Shown here: positions 16,964-25,023 of the stretch, in pieces
How positions within the stretch are numbered: position 1 is the first letter of the stretch
How the letters are laid out: every line of letters begins with the position of its first letter
Assembly (NCBI GenBank): GCA_903922735.1
Contig: CAIXUZ010000042.1
Location: forward strand, 1 to 38,570
DNA length: 38,570 nt
Direction of reading: 5' to 3'
Source: an uncultured Verrucomicrobia subdivision 3 bacterium
GTDB lineage: Bacteria > Verrucomicrobiota > Verrucomicrobiia > Limisphaerales > UBA11358
The notes under the pieces: model-generated
What the model was told of the DNA's origin: nothing
What the model saw: only the letters and a program-made list of their open reading frames with translations
Databases searched by the model: none
Made by a program: the position numbers and the translations under genes

Positions 16964-18001
16964 ATGAAAACTAAAAAAGTCGCTATCGTCGGTGCGTCCG
17001 GTTATTCCGGCGAAGTGCTCGTGCAGTTGCTCCTCCAGCATCCGCACGCGGAACTCGTCGCCGTCACCTCGCGCCAGAACGCCGGGCAGACGCTCGCGCA
17101 GGTGTTTCCGAAATTCGCCAGCCACCCCAAATCCAGGACCCTCCGTTTCACCGAGCCGAACGCCGAAGTTTTGGCGAAACAGGCCGAGGTCGTGTTTCTC
17201 GCTTTACCGCATGGAGTCGCCGCCGAATATGCCGTCCCGCTGGTCAATGCCGGCTGTATGGTCATTGATTTGAGCGCGGATTTCCGGCTGAAGAGTCCGG
17301 AGCTTTACAAGGAGTTTTACACGCACGAGCATCCCGCGCCGGAGCTGTTAAAAAAAGCGGTTTACGGGCTGCCGGAATTTTATCGGGACGAAATCAAAAA
17401 ATCGCTGCTCATCGCGTCGCCCGGCTGTTATCCGACCAGCATTTTGCTGCCGGCGATTCCGCTCCTGAAGGCCGGGCTCATCCAGCCGCAGGGTATCATC
17501 GCTGATTCCCTGAGCGGCGTCAGCGGGGCGGGTCGCAAGGCGGAGATTGATTATCTATTTTGCGAATGCAACGAAAGCGTGCGTCCCTACGGCGTGCCGA
17601 AGCACCGGCATCTGTCCGAGATCGAAGAGCAGCTTTCGCTGGCGGCAGAAACACCGGTGACAATCCAGTTCACACCGCACCTGATTCCGGTCAATCGCGG
17701 CATTTTAACGACGCTTTATCTCAATCCCACCGGCAAGGCGTCGGCGGATACCATCGCGGACTGTTACGCCAAGGCTTACGCGAACGAACCCTTCGTGCGG
17801 CTGCTCGAAGGCAAGGCGTTCCCCGACACCAAGAATGTCGTCGGCACCAACGTCTGCGAAATCGCATGGCGCCTTGATCCGCGCACCCGCCGGCTCATCG
17901 TGATGAGCGCCGAGGATAATCTCGTCAAAGGTGCCAGCGGTCAAGCGGTGCAGAGCTTAAACATCCTCAGTGGCTGGCCGGAGACGTCGGGCTTGGTCTA
18001 A
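16964..18001 (+). CDS. argC: N-acetyl-gamma-glutamyl-phosphate reductase
   Basis: Third step of arginine synthesis: NADPH-dependent reduction of N-acetylglutamyl phosphate to the semialdehyde in the cytosol. 345 aa, normal for the type 1 enzyme. The NADP loop VGASGYSGEVL is at residues ~9-19, the catalytic cysteine lies in IASPGCYPTS, and the family motifs SGVSGAGRKAEIDY and PKHRHLSEIEEQ follow. It starts a run argC, CBS-MgtE-like gene (8 bp gap), methyltransferase (1 bp gap), with argJ further down. argB, argD and others are not in the window. Confidence 0.96.
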   Translation: MKTKKVAIVGASGYSGEVLVQLLLQHPHAELVAVTSRQNAGQTLAQVFPKFASHPKSRTLRFTEPNAEVLAKQAEVVFLALPHGVAAEYAVPLVNAGCMVIDLSADFRLKSPELYKEFYTHEHPAPELLKKAVYGLPEFYRDEIKKSLLIASPGCYPTSILLPAIPLLKAGLIQPQGIIADSLSGVSGAGRKAEIDYLFCECNESVRPYGVPKHRHLSEIEEQLSLAAETPVTIQFTPHLIPVNRGILTTLYLNPTGKASADTIADCYAKAYANEPFVRLLEGKAFPDTKNVVGTNVCEIAWRLDPRTRRLIVMSAEDNLVKGASGQAVQSLNILSGWPETSGLV

Positions 18002-18009
18002 AACCGCCG

Positions 18010-19008
18010 ATGCCGCCGTCATTATCCCAATCTGCCACCGAGCATCTGGAAGAACCGGTTTTGCCGTTTGCGCGGCAGGATTTCACCACGCTGGCGCAGG
18101 ATTCGACGGTGGAACAGGCGTTGGCGTCCATTCGCAGCAAAGGGGTGGGGGAACGCGTGGTCTATTTTTACGTGGTGGATGAGGCAGCCCGATTGGTGGG
18201 CGTGGTGCCGACCCGACGGCTGCTCACCACGCCGCTGGATGGCAAACTTACGGACATCATGATCCGCAATGTCGTGACGATTCCCGACACCGCAACGGTC
18301 ATGGATGCCTGCGAATGTTTTGCCATCCATAAATTCTTCGCCTTTCCGATTGTTGATCGAGACCGACGCGTGGTCGGCCTGGCGGATGTGGGGTTGTTCA
18401 CCAACCAAGTCTTTGACGTGGCGGAGCGCGAGCAGATGGATGAAGTGTTTGAAGCCATCGGCTTCCGCGTCTCGCAGGTGCGCGACGCTTCGCCGTGGCG
18501 CGCTTTTCGCATCCGTTTTCCCTGGCTGATCACCACGCTCATCAGCGGCACCTTCTGCGCCTTGCTGGCGAGCGCTTACGAGCTAACGCTGGCCAAAAGC
18601 CTCGTGCTGGCATTTTTTCTCACGATGATTCTCGGCCTGAATGAAAGCGTCAGCATCCAGTCCATGACCATGACCATTCAGGCGTTGCGTTCGCTGGTGC
18701 CGACCCGGCGCTGGTATCTGCAGGCGCTCCGGCGCGAAGTCGGCACCGCCCTGCTGCTGGGATTGGTCTGCGGCGTGGTGGTGGGAATCATTTCCTCCAT
18801 CTGGCGCGGCCCGGATCTGGCGGCGGTGGTGGTCGGGGTGACGATTTTTCTGACGCTTTGCACGTCGTGCCTCGCCGGACTCACCGTTCCGACAATTTTG
18901 CACGCGCTCAAGCTGGACCCCAAAATTGCCGCCGGTCCGCTGACCCTGGCGCTGGCCGACATGGCGGCGCTGCTGTTGTATTTCAATCTGGCAAAATGGA
19001 TTCTGTGA
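18010..19008 (+). CDS. CBS-domain MgtE-like divalent cation transporter, lacking the MgtE N-domain
   Basis: A 332-aa protein with a tandem CBS pair (~residues 25-150: DSTVEQALASIRS.., LVGVVPTRRLL.., TVMDACECFAIHKFFAFPIVD) and then five membrane helices of the MgtE type (~175-330). It lacks the N-terminal superhelical domain of canonical Mg2+ channels such as MgtE (about 450 aa). In the pore region the usual GGNAGxQ-type sequence is replaced by LGLNESVSIQS, while the last motif, LDPKIAAGPLTLALADM, follows the family pattern with a conserved acidic residue. It is probably an inner-membrane cation channel or transporter gated through CBS ligands. Its place between argC and a methyltransferase gene gives no functional hint. 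Confidence 0.8.
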   Translation: MPPSLSQSATEHLEEPVLPFARQDFTTLAQDSTVEQALASIRSKGVGERVVYFYVVDEAARLVGVVPTRRLLTTPLDGKLTDIMIRNVVTIPDTATVMDACECFAIHKFFAFPIVDRDRRVVGLADVGLFTNQVFDVAEREQMDEVFEAIGFRVSQVRDASPWRAFRIRFPWLITTLISGTFCALLASAYELTLAKSLVLAFFLTMILGLNESVSIQSMTMTIQALRSLVPTRRWYLQALRREVGTALLLGLVCGVVVGIISSIWRGPDLAAVVVGVTIFLTLCTSCLAGLTVPTILHALKLDPKIAAGPLTLALADMAALLLYFNLAKWIL

Positions 19009-19009
19009 A

Positions 19010-19861
19010 ATGACATCCGCATTGTCAGAGCAAGCGGCGCGCGCTGCTCGAAGAACAAAATCCGCACCGGTTTTTACCGCGTGGAACCCCGCAGATTACG
19101 CCGCAAATTCCGCCGTGCAGCAAAGCTGGGCGGGGGAATTGATTGCCAGGCTCAAGCTGCGCGGGGGCGAGCACATTCTCGATGTCGGCTGCGGCGATGG
19201 TAAAATCACGGCGGAACTCGCCCGCGCCGTGCCGCAAGGTTCGGTGGTCGGCCTGGATGCCTCGGTAGAAATGATCGGCTTTGCGCGCAAAACATTTCCG
19301 GCGGCAGAATATCCCAATCTGAAATATCAAATCGCCGACGCGCGGGAAATCCGCTCCCCCAAAAAATTCGACGTGGTTTTTTCCAATGCCGCCCTGCATT
19401 GGGTGGATGACCACGAAGCGGTTTTGCGCGGCGCGGCTTCCGTGCTGAAAGCCGGCGGGCAGTTGGTCATCTCCTGCGGCGGCAAGGGCAATGCCCACGA
19501 TGTATTTCTCGCGTTCCGGCCCGAAATGCGGCTGAAGCGCTGGTGTGAATATTTCCGGCTGATGCCCCTGCCGTATTTCTTCCATAGCCCGGCAGATTAT
19601 GAAAAGTGGCTGCCTCAAGCCGGCTTCAAAATCCAGCGGCTGGAACTTGCGCCCAAGCATGCGGCTTATGCGGGGGCCACGGGTTTCGCCACCTGGTTGC
19701 GCACGACGTGGCTGCCGTTTGTCCAGCGTGTGCCGGAAAATCTGCGCGAGGAATTTATTGCCGCGGTGACGCGGCGTTATGTCGCCAGACATCCGCCGGA
19801 TGCGGCGGGCAAAGTCCATGTCCGCATGGTGCGGCTGGAAATCGAGGCGGTAAAAGTTTAG
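19010..19861 (+). CDS. Class I SAM-dependent methyltransferase
   Basis: A 283-aa cytosolic enzyme with the Rossmann-fold methyltransferase motifs: motif I ILDVGCGDGKITAELA (~residues 47-62), the acidic residue VVGLDAS of motif II, IADAREI of motif III, and VVFSNAALHWVDD of motif IV. The overall pattern (LHWV..H...L...A.VLKAGGQ) resembles trans-aconitate 2-methyltransferase (Tam) and BioC-like proteins, but the substrate is not determinable. It starts one base after the stop of the CBS-MgtE-like gene, so the two are surely co-transcribed. Confidence 0.88.
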   Translation: MTSALSEQAARAARRTKSAPVFTAWNPADYAANSAVQQSWAGELIARLKLRGGEHILDVGCGDGKITAELARAVPQGSVVGLDASVEMIGFARKTFPAAEYPNLKYQIADAREIRSPKKFDVVFSNAALHWVDDHEAVLRGAASVLKAGGQLVISCGGKGNAHDVFLAFRPEMRLKRWCEYFRLMPLPYFFHSPADYEKWLPQAGFKIQRLELAPKHAAYAGATGFATWLRTTWLPFVQRVPENLREEFIAAVTRRYVARHPPDAAGKVHVRMVRLEIEAVKV

Positions 19862-19863
19862 AA

Positions 19864-19954
19864 ACGAATTTCACGGATTAACATGAAAAGTTGTAGTGTC
19901 GGCGCTGTGCGCCGCTACCCCTGTCTGTTTTTCGTGTCATTTCGTGTGTTTCGT
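19864..19954. repeat. Word-repeating imperfect palindrome upstream of argJ
   Basis: The left arm (19864-19890, ACGAATTTCACGG...) and the right arm (19928-19954, ...TTTCGTGTGTTTCGT) are 27 nt each and pair at 19 of 27 positions. The right arm repeats the words TTCGTG and TTTCGTG. Between them is a nested hairpin, GTAG-TGT-CGGCGC / GCGCCG-CTAC (19893-19918). It fills the gap between the methyltransferase and argJ. It looks like a dispersed intergenic element. The argJ frame happens to be open through it, which argues against the upstream start at 19883. Confidence 0.6.
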
Positions 19955-19972
19955 GGTTCAATAAATTTGAAA

Positions 19973-21313
19973 ATGAAAACGCAGTTCAAAGAAATCAGCG
20001 GCTCCATCGTTGCGCCCACCGGCTTTCTCGCCAGCGGCGTGTTTTGCGACATCAAAAAACTAGGTACGGGCAAAGGCTCGAACAAGGGCCGGAAGCGCGA
20101 CCTCGCGCTCATCGTTTCCGAAACGCCCGCGACTGTCGCCGGAATGTTCACGACCAATCAAGTCTGCGCGGCGCCAGTGAAGGTTTGCGCCGAACGCGTG
20201 AAGCAAGGCACGGCGCAAGTCATCGTTGTCAATTCCGGCAACGCGAACGCCTGCACCGGCAGGCAGGGCATGGCCGACGCGCGGGAAATGGTTTCCTTCA
20301 CGGAACGGGCGCTGGGTTTCTCGGCCGGCCGGGCGCTGGTCGGTTCCACGGGCCGCATCGGCGTGACGATGCCGATGGACAATGTCCGGGCCGGCATCAT
20401 TGAAGCCGTGTTGGAATTGGGCTACTCCCACGCGCATGCGGATCAGGCGGTTGAAGCGATCATGACGAGCGACACCAAGCCGAAGCAGATTGCCGTGGAA
20501 TTCAAGCTCGGCGGCAAAAAGGTGCGCATCGGCGGCATTTGCAAGGGCGCGGGCATGATCCAGCCCGGCATGAGCGCAACCGGGGCGCGACCGGCGGCAT
20601 TGCCGCATGGCGGACTCCACGCGACGATGCTCGGCTTCATCACCACCGACGCGGCGATTGGTCAAAAAGCTTTGCAGGCCGCGTTGCAGGAAGCCGTGGC
20701 GCACGGTTTCAACCGCATCACCGTGGACGGCGACATGAGCACCAACGACACGGTGCTGGTGCTGGCCAACGGTTTGGCCGGCAATAAACCGGTGGGGCGA
20801 GCGTCCTCGCGAGCCGATTTACAAATATTTCAGGCCGCGCTCAATCACGTCTGTCTGGAACTGGCGAAGAAAATCGTCCGCGATGGCGAGGGGGTTCACC
20901 GCGTCGTGACCGTGCGCGTGAACGGCGCCAAAACAATTCAGGACGCCGATGCCGCCGCGCGCGCCGTGGCGAACAGCGCGCTGGTGAAAACGAGCTGGCA
21001 CGGCGGCGATCCAAACTGGGGCCGCATCATTGACGCCATCGGCTACTCGCCCGCGACGGTGGTGGAGGAGAAGATTGACATCGGTTATTCCGCGCCCGGC
21101 GCGAAGCGGATTCTCTGGAGCTTGAAGCGCGGGCAGCCGACGCAGGCGACGTTCAAGGAACTCTGCGCTGCCGTTGCGCCGAAGGAATTTGAGCTGCACA
21201 TCAATCTCAATCTCGGCCAGGCAAACGCCGTGATGTACGCCGCCGACTTGACCGAGGAATATGTGGACTTCAACAAGGGCGACGTAACGGATGCCAGCTC
21301 GCTCGGAGGTTGA
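19973..21313 (+). CDS. argJ: Bifunctional ornithine acetyltransferase / N-acetylglutamate synthase
   Basis: Transfers the acetyl group from N-acetylornithine to glutamate, recycling acetyl in arginine synthesis. The precursor cuts itself into alpha and beta chains before a conserved threonine. 446 aa from the ATG at 19973, longer than the usual ~405. Motifs: GVxCDIKK start, NSGNANACTGRQG, GSTGRIGVTMPMD, KGAGMIQPGM, the cleavage threonine in HATMLGF (Thr218), VDGDMSTNDT, KTSWHGGDPNWGRI. Two in-frame insertions relative to my recollection of the family are visible: 16 residues (201-216, SATGARPAALPHGGLH) directly before the Ala-Thr cleavage point, and VGRASSRADL (274-283), encoded by a palindromic repeat-like sequence. 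Reading through an upstream repeat explains the longer open frame from 19883. Confidence 0.94.
   Translation: MKTQFKEISGSIVAPTGFLASGVFCDIKKLGTGKGSNKGRKRDLALIVSETPATVAGMFTTNQVCAAPVKVCAERVKQGTAQVIVVNSGNANACTGRQGMADAREMVSFTERALGFSAGRALVGSTGRIGVTMPMDNVRAGIIEAVLELGYSHAHADQAVEAIMTSDTKPKQIAVEFKLGGKKVRIGGICKGAGMIQPGMSATGARPAALPHGGLHATMLGFITTDAAIGQKALQAALQEAVAHGFNRITVDGDMSTNDTVLVLANGLAGNKPVGRASSRADLQIFQAALNHVCLELAKKIVRDGEGVHRVVTVRVNGAKTIQDADAAARAVANSALVKTSWHGGDPNWGRIIDAIGYSPATVVEEKIDIGYSAPGAKRILWSLKRGQPTQATFKELCAAVAPKEFELHINLNLGQANAVMYAADLTEEYVDFNKGDVTDASSLGG
20573..20620 (+). repeat. 48-bp in-frame insertion in argJ before the autocleavage site
   Basis: Sixteen codons between the GMIQPGM motif and the ATML motif, which normally adjoin. 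The DNA contains a GCGGC-ATT-GCCGC hairpin core (20594-20606). A repeat-derived insert is inferred. Confidence 0.4.
20792..20821 (+). repeat. Repeat-like palindromic insert in argJ (peptide VGRASSRADL)
   Basis: The stretch contains the hairpin GCGAG-CGTC-CTCGC (20797-20810) and encodes a basic, low-complexity peptide at a point where ArgJ proteins vary in length. The words resemble GC-rich dispersed repeats I associate with verrucomicrobial genomes; this is memory, not a search. Confidence 0.45.
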
Positions 21314-21360
21314 TTGGCAGCCGCGGATAAGCGCCCGTTGTCCGGTGTTAAATCGCGCTC

Positions 21361-21389
21361 TTGAGTCGCCCTCCGGCAGACATTAGATT
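21361..21389 (+). promoter_or_regulatory. Candidate promoter of the moxR-Bat operon
   Basis: TTGAGT (21361-21366), a 17-bp spacer and TAGATT (21384-21389). The ATG of moxR begins 9 nt after the end of the -10 box, where transcription should start, so the mRNA may be leaderless. Confidence 0.55.
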
Positions 21390-21397
21390 CACGGGTC

Positions 21398-22378
21398 ATG
21401 AATCCATCGATAAAAGAGCAGGTGGCAGAAACTTCCGCCTGGATTGCCAAGCTGCGAGTCGAAATCGGTCACGTCATCGTCGGGCAGGAAGCGCTCGTTG
21501 AGCGGCTACTGGTTGGCCTGCTTGCCAACGGCCACGTCCTGCTCGAAGGCGTGCCCGGCCTCGCCAAGACACTGTCTGTCCGCACGCTTGCCACTGCCGT
21601 GCACGGGAAGTTTAATCGCATCCAGTTCACTCCCGATTTGCTGCCCGCCGATATTCTCGGCACGTTGATCTACCATCCACAGGACGGCAAATACCACGTT
21701 ACGCGCGGCCCGGTTTTCGCGAACTTCGTCCTCGCCGACGAAATCAACCGCGCGCCGGCCAAAGTCCAGTCCGCGCTGCTCGAAGCCATGCAGGAACGGC
21801 AGGTCACGCTGGGTGGCGAAACGATGAAGCTGCCGTCGCCGTTCCTTGTGCTCGCCACGGAAAACCCGATCGACCAGGAAGGCACGTATCCATTGCCCGA
21901 GGCGCAGGTGGACCGTTTCATGTTCAAGGTGATTCTTAATTATCCGAATGAGGCCGATGAACGAAAAATCCTCGACCGCATGGCGTTCACCAGCCCGGAA
22001 CAGCCGGTCAATCCGGTCGTGTCGCTCGAAGAAATTCTGGCGACGCGCAGGCTGGTGGATCAGATCCACGTGGATGACAAGATCCGCGACTACATCGTGA
22101 AAATTGTTTTTGCCACGCGCCAGCCGCAGGATTTCAAATTGGACGTGAAACATTTCATCCAGTTCGGTGCGTCGCCGCGGGCGACGATTTTCCTGACCCT
22201 CGCCGCCAAGGCGTGGGCGCTGCTGCAGGGCCGCGATTATGTGATTCCCGAGGATGTGAAAAGCATTGGTCCCGATGTGCTGCGCCACCGCATCATCCTG
22301 ACCTACGAAGCCGAGGCGCAGGCCGTGACGACGGACGCGATCATCAAGAAAGTTTTTAACGCGGTGCCGGTGCCGTGA
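21398..22378 (+). CDS. MoxR-family AAA+ ATPase
   Basis: A 326-aa cytosolic AAA+ chaperone of the MoxR type. Walker A is GVPGLAKT (~residues 52-59), Walker B is FVLADEINRAP, sensor 1 lies in VLATENPIDQEGTYPLPEAQ, and the lid domain follows (FIQFGASPRATIFL). MoxR ATPases act with VWA-domain proteins to mature or load metal into targets. Here it heads the operon with DUF58 and two VWA proteins, the standard arrangement of the Bat (aerotolerance) clusters. The next gene starts 88 bp on, across a palindromic repeat. Confidence 0.94.
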   Translation: MNPSIKEQVAETSAWIAKLRVEIGHVIVGQEALVERLLVGLLANGHVLLEGVPGLAKTLSVRTLATAVHGKFNRIQFTPDLLPADILGTLIYHPQDGKYHVTRGPVFANFVLADEINRAPAKVQSALLEAMQERQVTLGGETMKLPSPFLVLATENPIDQEGTYPLPEAQVDRFMFKVILNYPNEADERKILDRMAFTSPEQPVNPVVSLEEILATRRLVDQIHVDDKIRDYIVKIVFATRQPQDFKLDVKHFIQFGASPRATIFLTLAAKAWALLQGRDYVIPEDVKSIGPDVLRHRIILTYEAEAQAVTTDAIIKKVFNAVPVP

Positions 22379-22382
22379 GGGG

Positions 22383-22458
22383 ATTTATGAGATGCAATTT
22401 ACAATTGCTGCGCGATTTCGTTTGTGGCTCGTAAATCGTCATTTGTAAATCATAAATA
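22383..22458. repeat. Word-repeating imperfect palindrome between moxR and the DUF58 gene
   Basis: The left side (ATTTATG...ATTTACAATTG) pairs in outline with the right side (CATTTGTAAATCATAAAT), with an extra bulge in the left arm. The right arm reiterates GTAAATC (GTAAATCGTC, then GTAAATCAT). The structure resembles the elements at 19864 and 33457 in design but not in sequence. Confidence 0.5.
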
Positions 22459-22466
22459 TTTTAGCC

Positions 22467-23417
22467 ATGACCGTCACCGAACTGCTCGAATCCGTCCGTC
22501 GCGTCGAAGTCCGCACGAACCGGCTCGTGAACGACACGATGGGCGGCGCGTATTTGAGCGGCTTCAAGGGGCGCGGCATGGACTTCGAGGAGCTGCGCGA
22601 ATACATGCCCGGCGACGACGTGCGCGACATTGACTGGAACGTCACGCATCGCCTCGGCCGCCCGTTCGTCAAACGCTTCCGGGAGGAGCGCGAACTCACC
22701 GCCGTCCTCGCCGTGGACGTGTCCGCGTCGTCCCGCTTCGGCTCGGCCAAGCGGACCAAGCGCGAATTCGCCGCCGAGGTCGCCGCCACCCTCGCCCTGT
22801 CCGCCGCCAAGAACGGCGACAAAGTCGCGCTGCTGCTCTTCACCGATGAAGTGGAGCTGTTCGTTCCGCCGCGCAAGGGGCGTCGGCACATTCTCCGGCT
22901 TGTGCGTGAAATGCTGATGTTCCAGCCCCAGAAGCGCGGCACTGATATTTCCCGGGCGCTCGGCTTTCTGAATCACGTCCTGAACCGCCGGGCGATTGTT
23001 TTTCTGCTCACGGACTTTTTGCACACCGATGCCGGCGGGGCGAGTGTCCTCGCGAACCGGCTCGTGGGGACATCCGCCCCACCAACAGCCGGTCGCGATG
23101 TCATCGCAGACCTCGGTCTGACCAACACCTGCCACGACGTCGTCTGCCTGCACCTGCACGACCCGCGCGAAAGCGTTTTGCCGGACGCCGGCCTTGTGAC
23201 CATTGAGGATGCGGAGACGGGCGAATTACTGGAGTTGGATTCCGGCCGGGGCGCGGTGCGCGAAAAATTTGCCAGCGTGAACGCCGGGCGGCTGGCGGAG
23301 CTGGATCGTTCGCTCAACCGTACCGGGGTGGATACCCTGCGGCTCAACACCACGGAACCTTTTGCACCGGTGCTGCAACGGTTCTTTGAAATCCGCCGGG
23401 GACGGCGGCGCGGATGA
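22467..23417 (+). CDS. DUF58 domain protein (VWA-like, Bat operon)
   Basis: A 316-aa protein with the DUF58 hallmark GRGMDFEELREYMPGDDVRDIDWNVTHRLG (written in part), then VKRFREERELTAVLAVDVSASS, where DVSAS matches a VWA metal-site motif. No membrane helix is evident, so it is probably cytosolic or peripheral. DUF58 proteins always accompany MoxR ATPases and are thought to be their partner or adaptor. It overlaps the next gene by 4 bp (ATGA), implying coupled translation. Confidence 0.9.
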   Translation: MTVTELLESVRRVEVRTNRLVNDTMGGAYLSGFKGRGMDFEELREYMPGDDVRDIDWNVTHRLGRPFVKRFREERELTAVLAVDVSASSRFGSAKRTKREFAAEVAATLALSAAKNGDKVALLLFTDEVELFVPPRKGRRHILRLVREMLMFQPQKRGTDISRALGFLNHVLNRRAIVFLLTDFLHTDAGGASVLANRLVGTSAPPTAGRDVIADLGLTNTCHDVVCLHLHDPRESVLPDAGLVTIEDAETGELLELDSGRGAVREKFASVNAGRLAELDRSLNRTGVDTLRLNTTEPFAPVLQRFFEIRRGRRRG

Positions 23418-23986
23418 AAATTTCTCTCGCCAGTTTCCCCCTTTTATCGCTCATGGCTTACGCGGCTGACACGAATGGGCTGCCGCCGCTCATTCCGGCT
23501 TACGGCGAGCTGCCGCCGACGTTTTGGGAGCAGCATCAAACGCAGCTCATCATGATGGGATTCGCCTTTCTCGCCGTGGTTTTTCTTTTGGTGAAGAAAA
23601 GGCTGAGCCCGGAAGCCAGGGCTGTTTTGCCGCCCGAGATGGTGGCGCGGCAGGCTTTGGCCATTTTTCAATCCGCGCCGGAGGATGGAAAAGTTTTGAG
23701 CGAAGTTTCACAAATCCTGCGCCGCTACCTCGTCGCCGCGTTTGAGTTGCCGGCGGCGGAACTAACCACGGCGGAATTTTGCGCCGTTGTTTCCAGCCAC
23801 GAAAAAATCGGGGCCGAGCTGGCGCAGACCGTCTCCAGTTATTTGCACGAGTGCGATGGACGGAAATTTTCAGCGGCACCGGCAGCCGCGCCGCTCAACG
23901 CGGCGGTGCGGGCGCAGGAATTGGTTGACCTAGCCGAGAAATGCCGCGCGATGCGGCGCACGTCAGGGGAAAGGCGCACCCCATGA
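23414..23986 (+). CDS. DUF4381-like membrane protein of the Bat operon
   Basis: A 190-aa protein with an N-terminal hydrophobic segment (signal-like, ~1-18), a proline-rich piece (LPPLIPAYGELPPTFW) and a single strong membrane helix (~45-65, LIMMGFAFLAVVFLLV). A cytosolic helical domain follows that contains LRRYLVAAFELPAAELTTAEF, the pattern of DUF4381 proteins. These lie between DUF58 and batA in many Bat clusters and have no known activity. It overlaps both neighbours by 4 bp. Confidence 0.75.
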   Translation: MKISLASFPLLSLMAYAADTNGLPPLIPAYGELPPTFWEQHQTQLIMMGFAFLAVVFLLVKKRLSPEARAVLPPEMVARQALAIFQSAPEDGKVLSEVSQILRRYLVAAFELPAAELTTAEFCAVVSSHEKIGAELAQTVSSYLHECDGRKFSAAPAAAPLNAAVRAQELVDLAEKCRAMRRTSGERRTP

Positions 23987-25023
23987 ATGGCGAATTTGAA
24001 TTTCAATTTCCCTGGATGCTGGCGCTGCTGGGCTTGCTGCCGGTTTATGCGTTGTTGCGGGGCAAGACCGGCAAATTGTCAGCGCTGACGTTTTCGAGCG
24101 CTGACATTGCGCGGGCGGCGGGCGGCAAGGCCCGGTCGGCAGCGGGCCGACTGATGGCCGGGCTGCGTTTGCTGACGGTGGCGCTGGGCATCGTCGCCCT
24201 GGCGGGGCCGCGGTTGGCGAATTACCACGTTGAAACCGAGACCCCGGGCATTGACATACTGCTCGTGCTGGATTTGTCGTGGTCCATGATGGCGATTGAC
24301 ATGGGCAAGCCCTCGGAAAAGTTGTCGCGCTACGCGATCGCTTCGCGCGTGTTGAAGGATTTCATCAAAAAGCGCCCAAACGACCGCATCGGCCTGGTCG
24401 CTTTTTCCGCCGTGCCGTATCTCGCGAGCCCGCTCACGTTAAACCATGTCTGGCTGGCGGAAAATCTTGAACGGTTGCACGTCGGCTTGATTTCCGACCT
24501 GGGCACGGCCATCGGCGACGCCGTGGCCGTGGCGGCCAAGCGGCTCAAGGCGGTACCGAACAGCAAGAGCCGGATCATGATTTTGCTGACGGATGGCGAC
24601 AACAACAAGGGGCAGATCGATCCGCTGCCCGCCGCGCAGCTTGCCGCCGCGCTGGGGATCAAGATTTACGCCATCGGCATCGGCGTGGAGCAGCCCTGCA
24701 CCCTGCCGGCGTTCGATCCGGCGACCGGGGAATTCAAGCTGGATGCGGGCGGCAACGTCATTCCATTCCTGCAAATTCAGCCGGCCAATTATGCCGTGCT
24801 GGGGAAAATGGCCGACCTTTCCGGCGGCCATGCTTACCGCGCTACCAATGCGCGCGAACTGCAGAACATTTACAACCAGATTGACCGGCTGGAAAAATCC
24901 GAGGTGAAGCTGCGCCGTTACACTACTTACAAAACGCTGTTTCACTGGCCGCTGCTGGCGGCGCTCGGCTTGCTGGCTGTGGAATCAATCCTGGCTAACA
25001 CCCGCTTCCGCCGCGTGCCATGA
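23983..25023 (+). CDS. batA: VWA-domain membrane protein BatA
   Basis: 346 aa from the ATG at 23983, which overlaps the preceding stop as ATGA and has AGGGGAAAGG upstream; the frame is open back to 23941 but that would intrude on the DUF4381 gene. Layout: N-terminal helix near FPWMLALLGLLPVYALL, a second helix (~50-70), a VWA domain with an intact metal site (DLSWSM, the threonine in SDLGTAIGDA, and LLTDGDN), and a C-terminal membrane helix (FHWPLLAALGLLAVESIL). The VWA domain faces the periplasm by family analogy. It probably binds partners through Mg2+ and works with BatB and MoxR in envelope stress or oxygen tolerance. Confidence 0.9.
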   Translation: MNGEFEFQFPWMLALLGLLPVYALLRGKTGKLSALTFSSADIARAAGGKARSAAGRLMAGLRLLTVALGIVALAGPRLANYHVETETPGIDILLVLDLSWSMMAIDMGKPSEKLSRYAIASRVLKDFIKKRPNDRIGLVAFSAVPYLASPLTLNHVWLAENLERLHVGLISDLGTAIGDAVAVAAKRLKAVPNSKSRIMILLTDGDNNKGQIDPLPAAQLAAALGIKIYAIGIGVEQPCTLPAFDPATGEFKLDAGGNVIPFLQIQPANYAVLGKMADLSGGHAYRATNARELQNIYNQIDRLEKSEVKLRRYTTYKTLFHWPLLAALGLLAVESILANTRFRRVP

